From Pseudomonas sp. SL4(2022) (GTDB lineage Bacteria > Pseudomonadota > Gammaproteobacteria > Pseudomonadales > Pseudomonadaceae), in NCBI RefSeq assembly GCF_026625725.1, contig NZ_CP113060.1, forward strand, positions 2,114,001 through 2,178,000: a stretch of DNA of 64,000 nt. Reading direction: 5' to 3'. Shown in pieces: positions 54,072 to 63,575 of the stretch. A program made the translations under genes and the position numbers. The notes below the pieces were generated by a model. It made no database searches, was not told where the DNA came from, and saw nothing but the letters and a program-made list of their open reading frames with translations. Every line of letters starts with the position of its first letter. The stretch's first letter is position 1.

Positions 54072-54662
54072 TCAGATCGCCAGGCTGAGGCCTTTGTACA
54101 TCCCGGTCATGATCGCCAGGTTGCGGATCACCAGCATGTCGATCAGGTTGAGAATCAGGAATGCGACGATCGGCGACAGGTCCAGCCCGCCCATGCTCGG
54201 CAGCAAACGGCGGATCGGCGACAGCAACGGTTCGCAGATCTGATTGATCAGCATGGCCGTGGGGTTATGGCTGCCCTGGGCGACCCAGGAGAGGATCACG
54301 CTGATGATCAGAGCGAAGAAGAACACCTTGAGGAACAGCGCGGTGACGCCAACAATCGACCACACCAGCAGCTGCAGCGGGTTATCCACGCCATAACCGA
54401 GCAGCATCAGGGTTAATGCCATCAGCACCAACTGCACCAGGATGGCCAGCACCAGCGAGGCCAGATCAAGCCCGGCGACGCTCGGAATCACCTTGCGCAG
54501 CGGTTTCAGCAGCGGGTGGGTGGCGCGTACGATGAACTGGCTAAGCGGGTTGTAGAAGTCTGCCCGCACCAGTTGCAGGATAAAGCGCAGCAACACAATC
54601 AGCAGGTACAGGCTGCCAATGGTCTGCAGGATATAAACAGCGGCGTTGTCGAGTCCGATCAT
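54072..54662 (-). CDS. yggT: YggT family membrane protein
   Basis: A 196-residue inner-membrane protein made of two similar YggT halves, each with two helices. The repeated motif is [23 protein letters not shown] in the first half and [22 protein letters not shown] in the second. E. coli YggT has been linked to osmotic protection; the mechanism is unknown. It lies 11 bases after proC. Confidence 0.93.
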   Translation of the reverse strand: MIGLDNAAVYILQTIGSLYLLIVLLRFILQLVRADFYNPLSQFIVRATHPLLKPLRKVIPSVAGLDLASLVLAILVQLVLMALTLMLLGYGVDNPLQLLVWSIVGVTALFLKVFFFALIISVILSWVAQGSHNPTAMLINQICEPLLSPIRRLLPSMGGLDLSPIVAFLILNLIDMLVIRNLAIMTGMYKGLSLAI

Positions 54663-54672
54663 GGTGGCTCCT

Positions 54673-55491
54673 TTATTGACCCAGTTGTTCGGCCAGCTCG
54701 GCAGAGCGGTGGGCGGCGGCGTTCAGGGCTTTCTCGACCAGGGCTTCGAAGCCATTGGCCTGGAAGGTCTTGATTGCGGCTTCGGTGGTGCCGGCCGGTG
54801 AGGTGACCCGGCGGCGCAGTTCACTGGCCTCGACATCGCTGGCCACGGCCATCCGGGCCGCGCCGAGTGCAGTGTGCAATGTCAGCTGGGCGGCGGTCTC
54901 GCGCGGCAGGCCGAGTTTCTCGCCTGCGGCGGTCATGGCTTCGATCAGCAGGAAGAAATACGCCGGACCACTGCCGGATACGGCGGTGACGGCATCGATC
55001 TGCGCTTCCTGATCCAGCCACAGCGCCAGGCCAACGGCGCTGAGCAGCTGTTCGGCCTGCTGGCGCTGGGCCGGTGAAACCTGCGCATTGGCATACAGGC
55101 CGCTGACGCCCTGGCGCAGCAACGCCGGCGTGTTGGGCATGCAGCGTACAATCGCGCGCGGGCCGAGCCAGTTTTCCAGGCTGGCGCAGCTGATTCCGGC
55201 CGCAATCGACACCACCAACTGCTGTGCGCCGATGTGCGCGGCGAGGTCCAGGCAGACCTCCTTCATCACCTGCGGCTTGACCGACAGCACGATTACGTCT
55301 GCGCCCTGGATGGCTTCGGCGTTGGCCTCGAACGTGGTAATGCCGAACTCAGCGCTGATCTTGCTGCGTTGTTCGGCACCGCGGTCGCTGGCGCGAATGG
55401 CGTCGGCGCCGATGCCCTGGGCACGCAGGCCGCCGATCAGGCTGGCAGCCATATTGCCGGCACCGATAAAGGCAATGCGGGGAGTGGTCAT
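54673..55491 (-). CDS. proC: Pyrroline-5-carboxylate reductase
   Basis: The 272-residue enzyme reduces pyrroline-5-carboxylate to proline with NAD(P)H. The nucleotide-binding motif is AFIGAGNMAASLIGGL at the N-terminus. The C-terminal signature VTSPAGTTEAAIKTF is intact. I chose ATG 55491 (MTTPRIAFIG) over the frame to 55527. It sits in the yggS-proC-yggT-yggU run. Confidence 0.97.
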   Translation of the reverse strand: MTTPRIAFIGAGNMAASLIGGLRAQGIGADAIRASDRGAEQRSKISAEFGITTFEANAEAIQGADVIVLSVKPQVMKEVCLDLAAHIGAQQLVVSIAAGISCASLENWLGPRAIVRCMPNTPALLRQGVSGLYANAQVSPAQRQQAEQLLSAVGLALWLDQEAQIDAVTAVSGSGPAYFFLLIEAMTAAGEKLGLPRETAAQLTLHTALGAARMAVASDVEASELRRRVTSPAGTTEAAIKTFQANGFEALVEKALNAAAHRSAELAEQLGQ

Positions 55492-55539
55492 AACGGGCTT
55501 CCTTAATAAGGCTGAAGGCAAACTCAATCAGTGGCTGCT

Positions 55540-56214
55540 TTAGTCGCGCGCGCCGAACAAGGCGGTACCGATGCGCACCCAGGTTGCGCCTTCGGCGATC
55601 GCCGCTTCCAGATCATGGCTCATGCCCATGGACAGGCTGTCGAGGCCCAGGTTCAGGTCGTGTTGCAGTTCGCGCAAGCGGGCGAAGGCGGCACGTTGCT
55701 CGCTGGGGTCATCGGTGGGCTCGGGGATTGTCATCAATCCACGCAGCCGCAGGTTGGGCAGTTGTGTAACCGCGTGTGCCAGCGCCGTTAACTCGTCCGG
55801 GTGACAGCCCGATTTGCTGGCCTCACCGCTGACATTCACCTGCAGGCAGATATTCAAGGGCGGCATGCCTATCGGACGCTGATCAGACAGGCGTTGGGCG
55901 ATTTTCAGGCGATCCACCGAATGCACCCAGGCGAAGTGCTCGGCGATCGGCTTGGTTTTGTTCGATTGAATCGGGCCGATAAAGTGCCAGGTCAGCGGCA
56001 GATCGCTCAGTTCGGTCTGCTTTTCCAAGGCTTCCTGCAGGTAATTCTCGCCGAAGTCCGGCACGCCGGCAGCAAAGGCTTCACGGATCGCCGCAGCAGG
56101 TTTGGTTTTGCTTACCGCGAGCAGGCCGACAGCCGCATAATCGCGCTGCGAGGCTTGCGCCGCCTCACGGATACGCGCTCCGACCTTTGCAATATTCTCT
56201 GCTATCGTGGACAT
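55540..56214 (-). CDS. yggS: Pyridoxal phosphate homeostasis protein YggS
   Basis: A 224-residue PLP-binding protein of the alanine-racemase N-terminal fold. The lysine that holds PLP is in LLAVSKTKPA, near residue 36, and the phosphate contact SMGMSHDLEAAI is present. It controls free PLP rather than catalysing a known reaction. It is the first gene of the leftward run and is divergent from pilT, with only 63 bases between them. Confidence 0.95.
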   Translation of the reverse strand: MSTIAENIAKVGARIREAAQASQRDYAAVGLLAVSKTKPAAAIREAFAAGVPDFGENYLQEALEKQTELSDLPLTWHFIGPIQSNKTKPIAEHFAWVHSVDRLKIAQRLSDQRPIGMPPLNICLQVNVSGEASKSGCHPDELTALAHAVTQLPNLRLRGLMTIPEPTDDPSEQRAAFARLRELQHDLNLGLDSLSMGMSHDLEAAIAEGATWVRIGTALFGARD

Positions 56215-56277
56215 TACTTGCGCCCGCCGCCTGGGTTTCGCGGCATTCTACCTGCTTGTCTGTCATTAGGGAGTCCC

Positions 56278-57312
56278 ATGGATATCACTGAATTGCTGGC
56301 CTTCAGTGCCAAGCAAGGTGCATCGGACCTGCATCTCTCCGCTGGCCTGCCTCCGATGATTCGGGTTGACGGTGATGTTCGCCGGATCAATCTGCCTGCG
56401 CTGGACCACAAACAGGTCCACGCACTGATCTACGACATCATGAACGATAAGCAGCGCAAGGATTTTGAGGAGTTCCTCGAAACCGATTTCTCCTTTGAAG
56501 TGCCGGGTGTTGCGCGTTTCCGGGTTAACGCCTTCAACCAGAACCGCGGTTCTGGCGCGGTATTTCGGACCATTCCCTCGAAAGTGCTGAGCATGGAAGA
56601 CCTCGGCATGGGCGAGATCTTCCGCAAGATTTCCGATGTGCCGCGCGGCCTGGTGCTGGTCACCGGGCCAACCGGTTCGGGCAAGTCGACCACCTTGGCG
56701 GCGATGCTCGACTACATCAACAGCAACAAGTACCACCACATTCTCACCGTCGAAGACCCAATCGAGTTCGTGCACGAGTCGAAGAAGTGCCTGGTCAACC
56801 AGCGCGAAGTGCACCGTGACACCCTGGGCTTCTCCGAAGCCCTGCGCTCGGCGCTGCGGGAAGACCCGGACATTATCCTGGTCGGCGAGATGCGTGACCT
56901 GGAAACCATCCGCCTGGCGCTGACTGCCGCAGAAACCGGTCACCTGGTGTTTGGCACCCTGCACACCACCTCGGCGGCCAAAACCATCGACCGTGTGGTT
57001 GACGTTTTCCCGGCTGAAGAGAAGTCCATGGTGCGTTCCATGCTGTCTGAGTCATTGCAGTCGGTGATCTCGCAAACCCTGCTGAAGAAAATCGGCGGTG
57101 GTCGCGTGGCGGCCCATGAAATCATGATCGGCACCCCGGCCATCCGTAACCTGATCCGCGAGGACAAGGTGGCGCAGATGTACTCGGCGATCCAGACCGG
57201 TGGTTCTCTGGGTATGCAGACGCTCGATTCCTGCCTGAAAACCCTAGTGTCCAAAGGTATCGTCACGCGCGAAGCCGCGCGGGAAAAAGCCAAAACTCCG
57301 GAAAACTTCTAG
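56278..57312 (+). CDS. pilT: Type IV pilus retraction ATPase PilT
   Basis: A 344-residue hexameric ATPase that powers pilus retraction and twitching. Walker A is TGPTGSGKSTT, the Asp box is TVEDPIEF, Walker B is IILVGEMRDLETI and the His box is FGTLHTTSAAKTID. The C-terminal AIRNLIRE motif required for retraction is present (about residue 285). I chose ATG 56278 with GGGAG upstream; the open frame reaches 55801 only as an antisense shadow of yggS. Confidence 0.98.
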   Translation: MDITELLAFSAKQGASDLHLSAGLPPMIRVDGDVRRINLPALDHKQVHALIYDIMNDKQRKDFEEFLETDFSFEVPGVARFRVNAFNQNRGSGAVFRTIPSKVLSMEDLGMGEIFRKISDVPRGLVLVTGPTGSGKSTTLAAMLDYINSNKYHHILTVEDPIEFVHESKKCLVNQREVHRDTLGFSEALRSALREDPDIILVGEMRDLETIRLALTAAETGHLVFGTLHTTSAAKTIDRVVDVFPAEEKSMVRSMLSESLQSVISQTLLKKIGGGRVAAHEIMIGTPAIRNLIREDKVAQMYSAIQTGGSLGMQTLDSCLKTLVSKGIVTREAAREKAKTPENF

Positions 57313-57326
57313 ACCGACAACACTCA

Positions 57327-57379
57327 GGTGGTTCCGCCACCGGGTCCACACCAGCGGCAATTCACGCGCCTGCCGCTGG
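57327..57379 (+). terminator. Two tandem hairpins between pilT and pilU
   Basis: A 5-bp stem (GGTGG / CCACC, 57327-57341) and a perfect 9-bp stem (CCAGCGGCA / TGCCGCTGG, 57351-57379, 11-nt loop) occupy most of the 105-base gap. Only CCTTTG follows the second, so they may be processing or attenuation structures rather than a full stop. Confidence 0.55.
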
Positions 57380-57417
57380 CCTTTGCATAACCGCGTGATG
57401 CACATGGGCGAACAACG

Positions 57418-58563
57418 ATGGAATTCGAAAAACTGCTGCGCCTGATGGTTGAAAAGGGCGGCTCTGACCTGTTTATTACTGCGGGCGTGCCACCGTCGAT
57501 GAAGGTCAACGGCAAGATCATGCCGATCACCAAGACGCCCATGTCGCCGGAGCAGACCCGCGAAACCGTGCACGCGGTGATGAACGAACAGCAGCGCCGT
57601 GACTTTACCGAGAACCACGAGTGCAACTTCGCCATCAGTGCCCGCGGCGTTGGCCGTTTCCGTGTCAGTGCGTTTTACCAGCGCAACCTTGCCGGCATGG
57701 TGCTGCGTCGCATCGAGACCAACATCCCGACGCTGGACGAGCTGAAACTGCCGGAAATCCTCAAGAAGCTGGCCCTGACCAAGCGCGGCCTGGTGCTGTT
57801 TGTCGGCGCGACCGGTACCGGTAAGTCGACCTCGCTGGCCGCAATGATTGGCTACCGCAACAAGAACAGCAGCGGCCACATCATTTCCATCGAAGACCCG
57901 ATCGAGTACATCCACCAGCACCAGAGCTGCATCGTCACTCAGCGTGAGGTGGGCATCGACACCGAGTCCTTCGAGGTGGCACTGAAGAACACCCTGCGCC
58001 AGGCGCCTGATGTGATTCTTATCGGTGAGGTGCGTACCCGCGAAACCATGGACCATGCCGTGGCCTTCGCCGAAACCGGTCACTTGTGTCTGGCTACCCT
58101 GCACGCCAACAACGCCAACCAGGCGCTGGACCGCATCATCAACTTCTTCCCCTCCGATCGGCAGAACCAGGTGTGGATGGACCTGTCGCTCAACCTCAAG
58201 GCCATCGTCGCGCAGCAACTGATTCCAACCCCGGATGGCAAGGGCCGCCGTGCGGTGATTGAGGTGCTGATCAATACCCCGCTGGCGGCTGACCTGATCC
58301 GCAAGGGTGAGGTGCATGAGCTCAAGTCACTGATGAAACGCTCCACCGAGCAGGGCATGCAGACCTTCGACCAGGCGCTGTACAACCTCTACAGCCAGGG
58401 TGAGATCACCTATGAAGATGCGCTGCTGTACGCCGACTCGGCCAACGACCTGCGCCTGATGATCAAGCTCGGTTCGGAAACCGATGGTGATCACCTGAGC
58501 AGCATGGCCCAGGGTCTGTCGCTGGAAATCAGCGACGAAGAGCCGGGTCGCCGCTTTCGCTGA
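57418..58563 (+). CDS. pilU: Type IV pilus ATPase PilU (PilT paralog)
   Basis: A 381-residue PilT-type ATPase that needs PilT to help retraction under load. Walker A is VGATGTGKSTS, the Asp box is SIEDPIEY, Walker B is VILIGEVRTRETM and the His box is LATLHANNANQALD. The C-terminal extension past residue 345 (with a DEEPGRRFR end) is longer than in PilT, as is usual. Its last 35 bases overlap the convergent DUF4130 gene. Confidence 0.97.
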   Translation: MEFEKLLRLMVEKGGSDLFITAGVPPSMKVNGKIMPITKTPMSPEQTRETVHAVMNEQQRRDFTENHECNFAISARGVGRFRVSAFYQRNLAGMVLRRIETNIPTLDELKLPEILKKLALTKRGLVLFVGATGTGKSTSLAAMIGYRNKNSSGHIISIEDPIEYIHQHQSCIVTQREVGIDTESFEVALKNTLRQAPDVILIGEVRTRETMDHAVAFAETGHLCLATLHANNANQALDRIINFFPSDRQNQVWMDLSLNLKAIVAQQLIPTPDGKGRRAVIEVLINTPLAADLIRKGEVHELKSLMKRSTEQGMQTFDQALYNLYSQGEITYEDALLYADSANDLRLMIKLGSETDGDHLSSMAQGLSLEISDEEPGRRFR

Positions 58564-59407
58564 GTGCGGGTGGTTGCGTGCTGGGGTGGCGAATGCGTTT
58601 GCCGCCCTGGCGCGCTACGGCTTCGGCCTGGCCATCGCGTTGCGCGCCGGCGCGGGCCTGGCTCATCAATTGTGGAATCAGCGTGCCTTCCGGCAGATTT
58701 TTCCAGAAGCGCACGGGCATGCTGGTTTCCAGGGCACTGCGGTTCAGCCGCGCTGGGTTGAAGGTGCTGCCGTAATAGGCCAGCCACAGTGCTTCTCCCT
58801 TGTCCTCGGGCGCTTGCGCCAGGCGCTGCCATTCACTTGGGCACGGCCGTTGGTAGTGCAAGTGTTGGCCGTCCCAGTAGACGCCGTCATCCGGCGTGGC
58901 AATAAGCCATGTGTTTCGCCCCAGGCGTTCGGCAAAGTGCCTGCTGGCACTGGCGAGGATGTCATGGGCCGGTTCGTGCCAGGCCACCAGTTGTGGCCCT
59001 TCGGCGTTTTCCGGGCGTGGATGAAAGCGTAAGAAGGCATGCAGGTGATGGGCCTCGCGGCGTATCGCCTTGAGTCGTTTGTGCAGTTGGCTGCCGTCAA
59101 TATCCCCCGGCAGCATGGCGGCGTGATCACCCTGGGCGACGCGCCAGAGAATCCGATAGAGCAGGCTCCAGCGATCCTCGACGCGAAAATAGGCCGCATT
59201 CTGCAGCAGTTCCAGTAGCTGCTTGGGGATGCGCAGTGCTGGTTTTGCTGCGGGTGGATTGCTGGGTGATGGCGTGTGGTCGAACAGCCCGCGGCTGGCT
59301 CCGTCAGCCAGCCAGGTGATCTGATGTGGCGGCACGCCTTGCTGTAACAGGCTTCTAGCGACCTCACGCCAGCCGGCAAAGCTGCCGTCGAATTGCGCGC
59401 TGTGCAT
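58529..59407 (-). CDS. DUF4130/TIGR03915-type putative DNA repair protein
   Basis: A 292-residue protein with an early FDGSFAGWREVARSLL motif and the DUF4130 core (HLHAFLRFHPR, then AWHEPAHDILASASRHFAERL, then WNL/FWKNLPEGTLIP near the end). The family is almost always found with the radical SAM protein encoded upstream, as here, and is annotated as putative DNA repair. ATG 59407 overlaps the upstream stop by one base (TGATG). A longer start at 59413 is possible. It ends inside the 3' end of pilU on the other strand. Confidence 0.9.
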   Translation of the reverse strand: MHSAQFDGSFAGWREVARSLLQQGVPPHQITWLADGASRGLFDHTPSPSNPPAAKPALRIPKQLLELLQNAAYFRVEDRWSLLYRILWRVAQGDHAAMLPGDIDGSQLHKRLKAIRREAHHLHAFLRFHPRPENAEGPQLVAWHEPAHDILASASRHFAERLGRNTWLIATPDDGVYWDGQHLHYQRPCPSEWQRLAQAPEDKGEALWLAYYGSTFNPARLNRSALETSMPVRFWKNLPEGTLIPQLMSQARAGAQRDGQAEAVARQGGKRIRHPSTQPPALSESGDPALRR

Positions 59408-60618
59408 CACCACAGCGCCATTTGTGCAGGGGTTTCGCTCAGTTGCTGGCGCAGCAGCAGGGATTCGCGGCTGGCCTGCAGGGGGCGATAGTCCTGCGTG
59501 ACGATAAACGGCTTGGCCTTTTCCAAGGCGCAGCGCAGGCGTGTGAGGTCATCGAAGCGGATGCGCTTTTCCCGGCGTAAGGCCACCAGCCGTTTGGCGC
59601 TGAGCACGCCGATACCGGGCACGCGGGCGATCATGGCCGGTTCGGCGCGATTGAGGTCGATCGGGAAATGCTCGCGGTTGTTCAGTGCCCAGGCCAGTTT
59701 CGGGTCAATGTCCAGGGCCAGATTGCCGGGGCCCTTGAGCAACTCGCCCACCTCGAAGCCATAACCGCGCAAAAGGAAATCAGCCTGATACAGCCGGTGT
59801 TCACGCAGCAGCGGCGGGGCTTCGAACGGCACGGTATTCGGACTCTGCGGAATCGGGCTGAACGCGGAGTAATAGACCCGACGCAAGCGGTAATTGCCGT
59901 AGAGCGAGGCGGCGGTGTGCAGGATGGTGCTGTCGTCGGTGGCATCGGCACCAATGATCATTTGCGTGCTTTGCCCAGCCGGGGCGAAGCGTGGCGCGCG
60001 TGTTTCCGCGCGCGCTTCGCTCTCGCCTTGGTGGATGGAATGCATGGCCTGCTTGATGGTGCGCACCTGCTTTTCCGGGGCCAGACGGATCAGGCTGCTT
60101 TCAGTGGGCAGTTCGATGTTCACGCTGAGGCGATCGGCGTAACGACCGGCTTCAGCAATCAGCAGCGGGTCGGCATCGGGGATGGTTTTGAGGTGGATGT
60201 AGCCGCGAAATTCATGTTCCTCGCGCAGCAGTTTGGCCACGCGGATCAGCTGCTCCATGGTGTAATCGGCCGAGCGGATGATCCCCGAGCTGAGAAACAG
60301 GCCGCTGATGCAATTGCGCTTGTAGAAGTCGAGGGTCAGGGTCACCACTTCTTCTGGGGTGAAACGCGCGCGCGGCACATCGCTGGAGCGGCGGTTGACG
60401 CAGTACTGGCAGTCATACAGGCAGAAATTGGTCAGCAGGATCTTCAACAGCGCCACGCAGCGTCCATCTGGGGTGAAGCTGTGGCAGATGCCCATGCCGT
60501 TGGTCGAGCCGATGCCGCTCTTGCCCTTGGAGCTGCGGTTGGGCGCGCCGCTGCTGGCGCAGGAGGCATCGTACTTGGCGGCATCGGCCAGCACGGTGAG
60601 CTTTTCGATCAGTTGCAT
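59407..60618 (-). CDS. Putative DNA modification/repair radical SAM protein (TIGR03916 type)
   Basis: A 403-residue radical SAM protein. The cluster motif is CLYDCQYCVNRR (CxxxCxxC) near residue 67; nearby cysteines (ASCASSG at about 17-22 and MGICHSF at about 42) may bind another metal or nucleic acid. A helix-hairpin-helix DNA-binding region lies near 335-360 (IDLNRAEPAMIARVPGIG, then SAKRLVALR). Reaction unknown. It is co-translated with the DUF4130 gene. A LexA-like box lies 18-33 bases before its ATG, which points to SOS control. Confidence 0.9.
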   Translation of the reverse strand: MQLIEKLTVLADAAKYDASCASSGAPNRSSKGKSGIGSTNGMGICHSFTPDGRCVALLKILLTNFCLYDCQYCVNRRSSDVPRARFTPEEVVTLTLDFYKRNCISGLFLSSGIIRSADYTMEQLIRVAKLLREEHEFRGYIHLKTIPDADPLLIAEAGRYADRLSVNIELPTESSLIRLAPEKQVRTIKQAMHSIHQGESEARAETRAPRFAPAGQSTQMIIGADATDDSTILHTAASLYGNYRLRRVYYSAFSPIPQSPNTVPFEAPPLLREHRLYQADFLLRGYGFEVGELLKGPGNLALDIDPKLAWALNNREHFPIDLNRAEPAMIARVPGIGVLSAKRLVALRREKRIRFDDLTRLRCALEKAKPFIVTQDYRPLQASRESLLLRQQLSETPAQMALW

Positions 60619-60633
60619 GATACGGCCTGCATT

Positions 60634-60653
60634 AACTGGTTATGCATACAGTA
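60634..60653 (-). promoter_or_regulatory. Candidate LexA (SOS) box
   Basis: CTGG-TTATGCAT-ACAG (60636-60651) matches the CTGT-N8-ACAG consensus at seven of eight fixed positions, with TA flanking as in TACTGT. It lies 18-33 bases upstream of the radical SAM start codon on the minus strand. Confidence 0.75.
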
Positions 60654-60765
60654 TTTAGCAATCAGCAAGCGCCTTCAAGGGGATGGGGCGGCCGAATTTC
60701 CTCCTGCGGCGAACCTTGCGTAGAGTGTGGCGTCCAACCGTCATATCAATAGGGGAGGCAATTCC

Positions 60766-61164
60766 ATGCAGCGACAGGACACGCACAGCAAAGTCATCGG
60801 CTACTTGCTGTGGATTTTTGGCTTTCTCGGCGCGCACCGTTTTTATTACGGCAAACCGGTGACCGGAACCATTTGGTTCTTCACCTTGGGCTTGCTGTTT
60901 ATTGGCTGGATTGTTGACCTGTTTCTGATCCCGGCCATGGACCGCGAAGCCGATCTGCGCTTTACCGCCGGTGACACCGATTACAACGTGGCCTGGATTC
61001 TGCTGACCTTTCTCGGCATTTTCGGCGTGCACCGCATGTATCAGGGCAAGTGGATCACCGGCATCCTGTACCTGTTTACCGGTGGCTTGTTCCTGATCGG
61101 CGTGCTGTATGACTTCTGGACGCTGAATAATCAGGTATCAATCAAGAACGCTGAGCGCGCTTGA
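60766..61164 (+). CDS. TM2 domain membrane protein
   Basis: A 132-residue protein with two TM2-type hairpins: KVIGYLLWIFGFLGAHRFYYG then TIWFFTLGLLFIGWIVDLF, and NVAWILLTFLGIFGVHRMYQGK then ILYLFTGGLFLIGVLYDFW. The GAHRFYxG motif is repeated. Function unknown. ATG 60766 has AGGGGAGG eight bases before, better than the frame to 60727. It has a short gap to the divergent radical SAM gene, so the LexA box could affect it as well. Confidence 0.92.
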   Translation: MQRQDTHSKVIGYLLWIFGFLGAHRFYYGKPVTGTIWFFTLGLLFIGWIVDLFLIPAMDREADLRFTAGDTDYNVAWILLTFLGIFGVHRMYQGKWITGILYLFTGGLFLIGVLYDFWTLNNQVSIKNAERA

Positions 61165-61206
61165 GCGGCTGACCAAACGCGTATGTTTTCGCAAGTTTTG
61201 CCGTGT

Positions 61207-61267
61207 CGTGGGAGGGGCTTTAGCCGCAAAACGCTGTTAAACGCTCGCCGCTAAAGCGCCTCCCACG
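61207..61267. repeat. Intergenic palindromic repeat of pseudomonad type
   Basis: 18-base arms (CGTGGGAGGGGCTTTAGC and GCTAAAGCGCCTCCCACG) pair with one mismatch around a 25-base loop. The GTGGGAGGGGCTTTAGC motif is one I recall as repeated between genes in Pseudomonas genomes. It lies between convergent genes and may act as a terminator for both. Confidence 0.8.
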
Positions 61268-61286
61268 GGGTCCTACCCGTCAGCTT

Positions 61287-62558
61287 TCAGGCTTGATAGC
61301 TGATACGGCCGTCTACCAAGGTGTAGCGCACGGCACCCGGCAGGCAATGACCGATGAACGGGCAGTTGTCTCCTTTTGAATACCAGGTTTCACCGGCCAC
61401 GCTTGAAGCCTGCGGATCAAACAGCAGCACATCGGCCGCTGCGCCCACACGCAGGCTACCCGTCGGCAGACGTAGCGCCTGTGCGGGGCCACTGCTGAGG
61501 CGTGCGAGCAGTGTGGGCAGGTCAAGCAGGCCGTCCTGCACCAGGCTCATGGCCAAGGGCAGGAGCAGTTGCACGCTGCTGATGCCAGGTTCGGTGGCCC
61601 CGAATGGGGCGAGTTTGGCGTCGCGTTCATGCGGCTGGTGATGGCTGGCGATGGCGCTGATTACACCGCTTTTCACGGCAGCGCGCAGGCCGTCTCGGTC
61701 AGCGACTGTGCGCAGCGGTGGCTGCACGTGGTACAGGCTGGAAAAGTCGCTCAGTGCCTCATCGGTGAGGATCAGCTGATACAGCGCCACATCGGCGGTG
61801 ACCGGCAGGCCTCGGGCTTGGGCGTCGGCGATCAGTTGTGCGCCGCGAGCGCTGGTCAGTTGGCTGAAATGCGCGCGCACGCCGGTTTGCTCGACCAGCA
61901 ACAGGTCGCGAGCCAGTGCCACTGTCTCTGCAGTTTCCGGAATACCCGGCAGGCCGAGGAAGCTCGCGGTGGCCCCTTCATGGGCGAGGCCGCCTTCAGC
62001 CAGGTCGTGATCCTGAGAATGGAAGATCACCGTCAGGTCAAAGGTGGCCGCGTACTCCAAGGCGCGGCGCAGGGTGCGGTTATTGCGGAAACTGTCCAGG
62101 CCGTTGCCGAAGGCCACGCAGCCCGCGTCGCGCAGGGCTACCAGCTCTGCCAGTTGCTCGCCTTCCAGGCCTTTGCTCAATGCGCCAATCGGGAACACTT
62201 TGGTGTGCCCGGCTTCGCGGGCGCGGTCGAGAATCAGCTCAGCCACCGCTGGCGTATCCAGCACGGGCTTGGTGAAGGGCGGGCAGCACAGGCTGGTGAC
62301 GCCGCCGGCGGCTGCGGCCAGAGTTTCCGTTGCGATGCTGCCTTTGCGGCTGTAGCCCGGTTCGCGCAGGGCGACGTTAAGATCGACCAGCCCTGGCGTG
62401 GCGACCAAGCCTTGGGCGTCGATGCTCTGCTCGGCGACAAAGCCGGCGGGTGCCTGGCCGATGGCGACCACTTTGCCGCGTTCAATGTACAGGTCCGTTT
62501 GCTGATCAAGACCGCTGGCCGGGTCGATTACGCGGGCGGCGAGGATACGGATACGCAT
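61287..62558 (-). CDS. pyrC': Dihydroorotase-like protein, non-catalytic (PyrC')
   Basis: A 423-residue dihydroorotase homolog that needs no catalysis: in Pseudomonas it holds the aspartate transcarbamoylase chains together as a dodecamer. The catalytic HxH site of dihydroorotases is lost: where active enzymes have the metal-binding HVHLREPG motif this reads LNVALREPG. The LGLPGIPETAE motif is otherwise typical. Its start overlaps the pyrB stop by one base. Confidence 0.94.
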   Translation of the reverse strand: MRIRILAARVIDPASGLDQQTDLYIERGKVVAIGQAPAGFVAEQSIDAQGLVATPGLVDLNVALREPGYSRKGSIATETLAAAAGGVTSLCCPPFTKPVLDTPAVAELILDRAREAGHTKVFPIGALSKGLEGEQLAELVALRDAGCVAFGNGLDSFRNNRTLRRALEYAATFDLTVIFHSQDHDLAEGGLAHEGATASFLGLPGIPETAETVALARDLLLVEQTGVRAHFSQLTSARGAQLIADAQARGLPVTADVALYQLILTDEALSDFSSLYHVQPPLRTVADRDGLRAAVKSGVISAIASHHQPHERDAKLAPFGATEPGISSVQLLLPLAMSLVQDGLLDLPTLLARLSSGPAQALRLPTGSLRVGAAADVLLFDPQASSVAGETWYSKGDNCPFIGHCLPGAVRYTLVDGRISYQA

Positions 62559-63565
62559 CAGTTCTGCTCCTCGGCATCTTGATTGAGCTGGCGCTGCGCG
62601 GTTTGCCCGCTCATGGCCATGGACAGCACCGCCATGCGGATGGCAATGCCGTAAGTGACTTGATTGAGAATCACCGACTGCGGGCCATCGGCCACCGCCG
62701 ATTCGATTTCCACGCCGCGGTTGATCGGGCCCGGGTGCATGACCAGAGCGTCCGGTTTGGCCAATTTAAGGCGTTGTTCGGTGAGGCCGAACAGGCGGTA
62801 GAACTCGCCCTCGCTGGGCAGCAGGCCGCCGGTCATGCGCTCGCGCTGCAAGCGCAGCATGATCACGACATCGACGTCCTTGAGCCCTTCATTCATGTCG
62901 CTGTAAACCGTCACGCCATATTGCTCGATGCCAACCGGCAGCAGGGTTTTCGGTGCGATCACGCGAATATCCGGGCAGCCCAGGGTTTTCAGCGCCAGCA
63001 TGTTCGAGCGCGCCACCCGCGAATGCAGGATGTCGCCGACGATGGCCACCGAGAGATTCTCGAAGCCGCCTTTGTGCCGGCGAATGGTCAGCATGTCGAG
63101 CATGCCCTGGGTGGGGTGGGCGTGACGGCCGTCGCCGCCGTTGATGATGGCCAGATTCGGGCACACATGCTCGGCAATAAAATGCGCGGCACCGGAGTCC
63201 GCATGGCGCACGACAAAGATGTCGGCGGCCATGGCTTCCAGGTTGCGCAGGGTGTCGAACAGCGTCTCGCCTTTACTCGTGGAACTGGTCGAAACGTTGA
63301 GCGTGATGACGTCCGCTGACAGGCGCTGGGCGGCCAGTTCGAAGGTGGTACGCGTGCGCGTGGAGTTCTCGAAGAACACGTTGCACACCGTTTTGCCGCG
63401 CAGCAGTGGGACTTTCTTGACCGCGCGTGCGCCGACTTCGAGGAAGGAATCGGCGGTGTCGAGGATTTCCGTCAACAGCTCACGGGACAGGCCGTCGAGG
63501 GACAGAAAATGGCGCAGTTGGCCTTGGTCATTGAGCTGCAGCGAGCGCTTGGCTAGGGTCGTCAT
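62558..63565 (-). CDS. pyrB: Aspartate carbamoyltransferase catalytic subunit
   Basis: The 335-residue enzyme makes carbamoyl aspartate in pyrimidine synthesis. The carbamoyl-phosphate site is [13 protein letters not shown], and the [11 protein letters not shown] and [10 protein letters not shown] motifs are intact. The N-terminal extension of about 30 residues ahead of the core is the class A2 feature of Pseudomonas, where it carries effector sites. I chose ATG 63565 ([10 protein letters not shown]) over 63586. It is between pyrR and pyrC' in one operon. Confidence 0.97.
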   Translation of the reverse strand: MTTLAKRSLQLNDQGQLRHFLSLDGLSRELLTEILDTADSFLEVGARAVKKVPLLRGKTVCNVFFENSTRTRTTFELAAQRLSADVITLNVSTSSTSKGETLFDTLRNLEAMAADIFVVRHADSGAAHFIAEHVCPNLAIINGGDGRHAHPTQGMLDMLTIRRHKGGFENLSVAIVGDILHSRVARSNMLALKTLGCPDIRVIAPKTLLPVGIEQYGVTVYSDMNEGLKDVDVVIMLRLQRERMTGGLLPSEGEFYRLFGLTEQRLKLAKPDALVMHPGPINRGVEIESAVADGPQSVILNQVTYGIAIRMAVLSMAMSGQTAQRQLNQDAEEQN

Positions 63566-63575
63566 GGGGCGAGTC

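Noticed and set aside
53776..54243. A 155-codon rightward frame across yggU and yggT
   Set aside because: Antisense to both; the minus-strand DUF167 and YggT sequences are clear.
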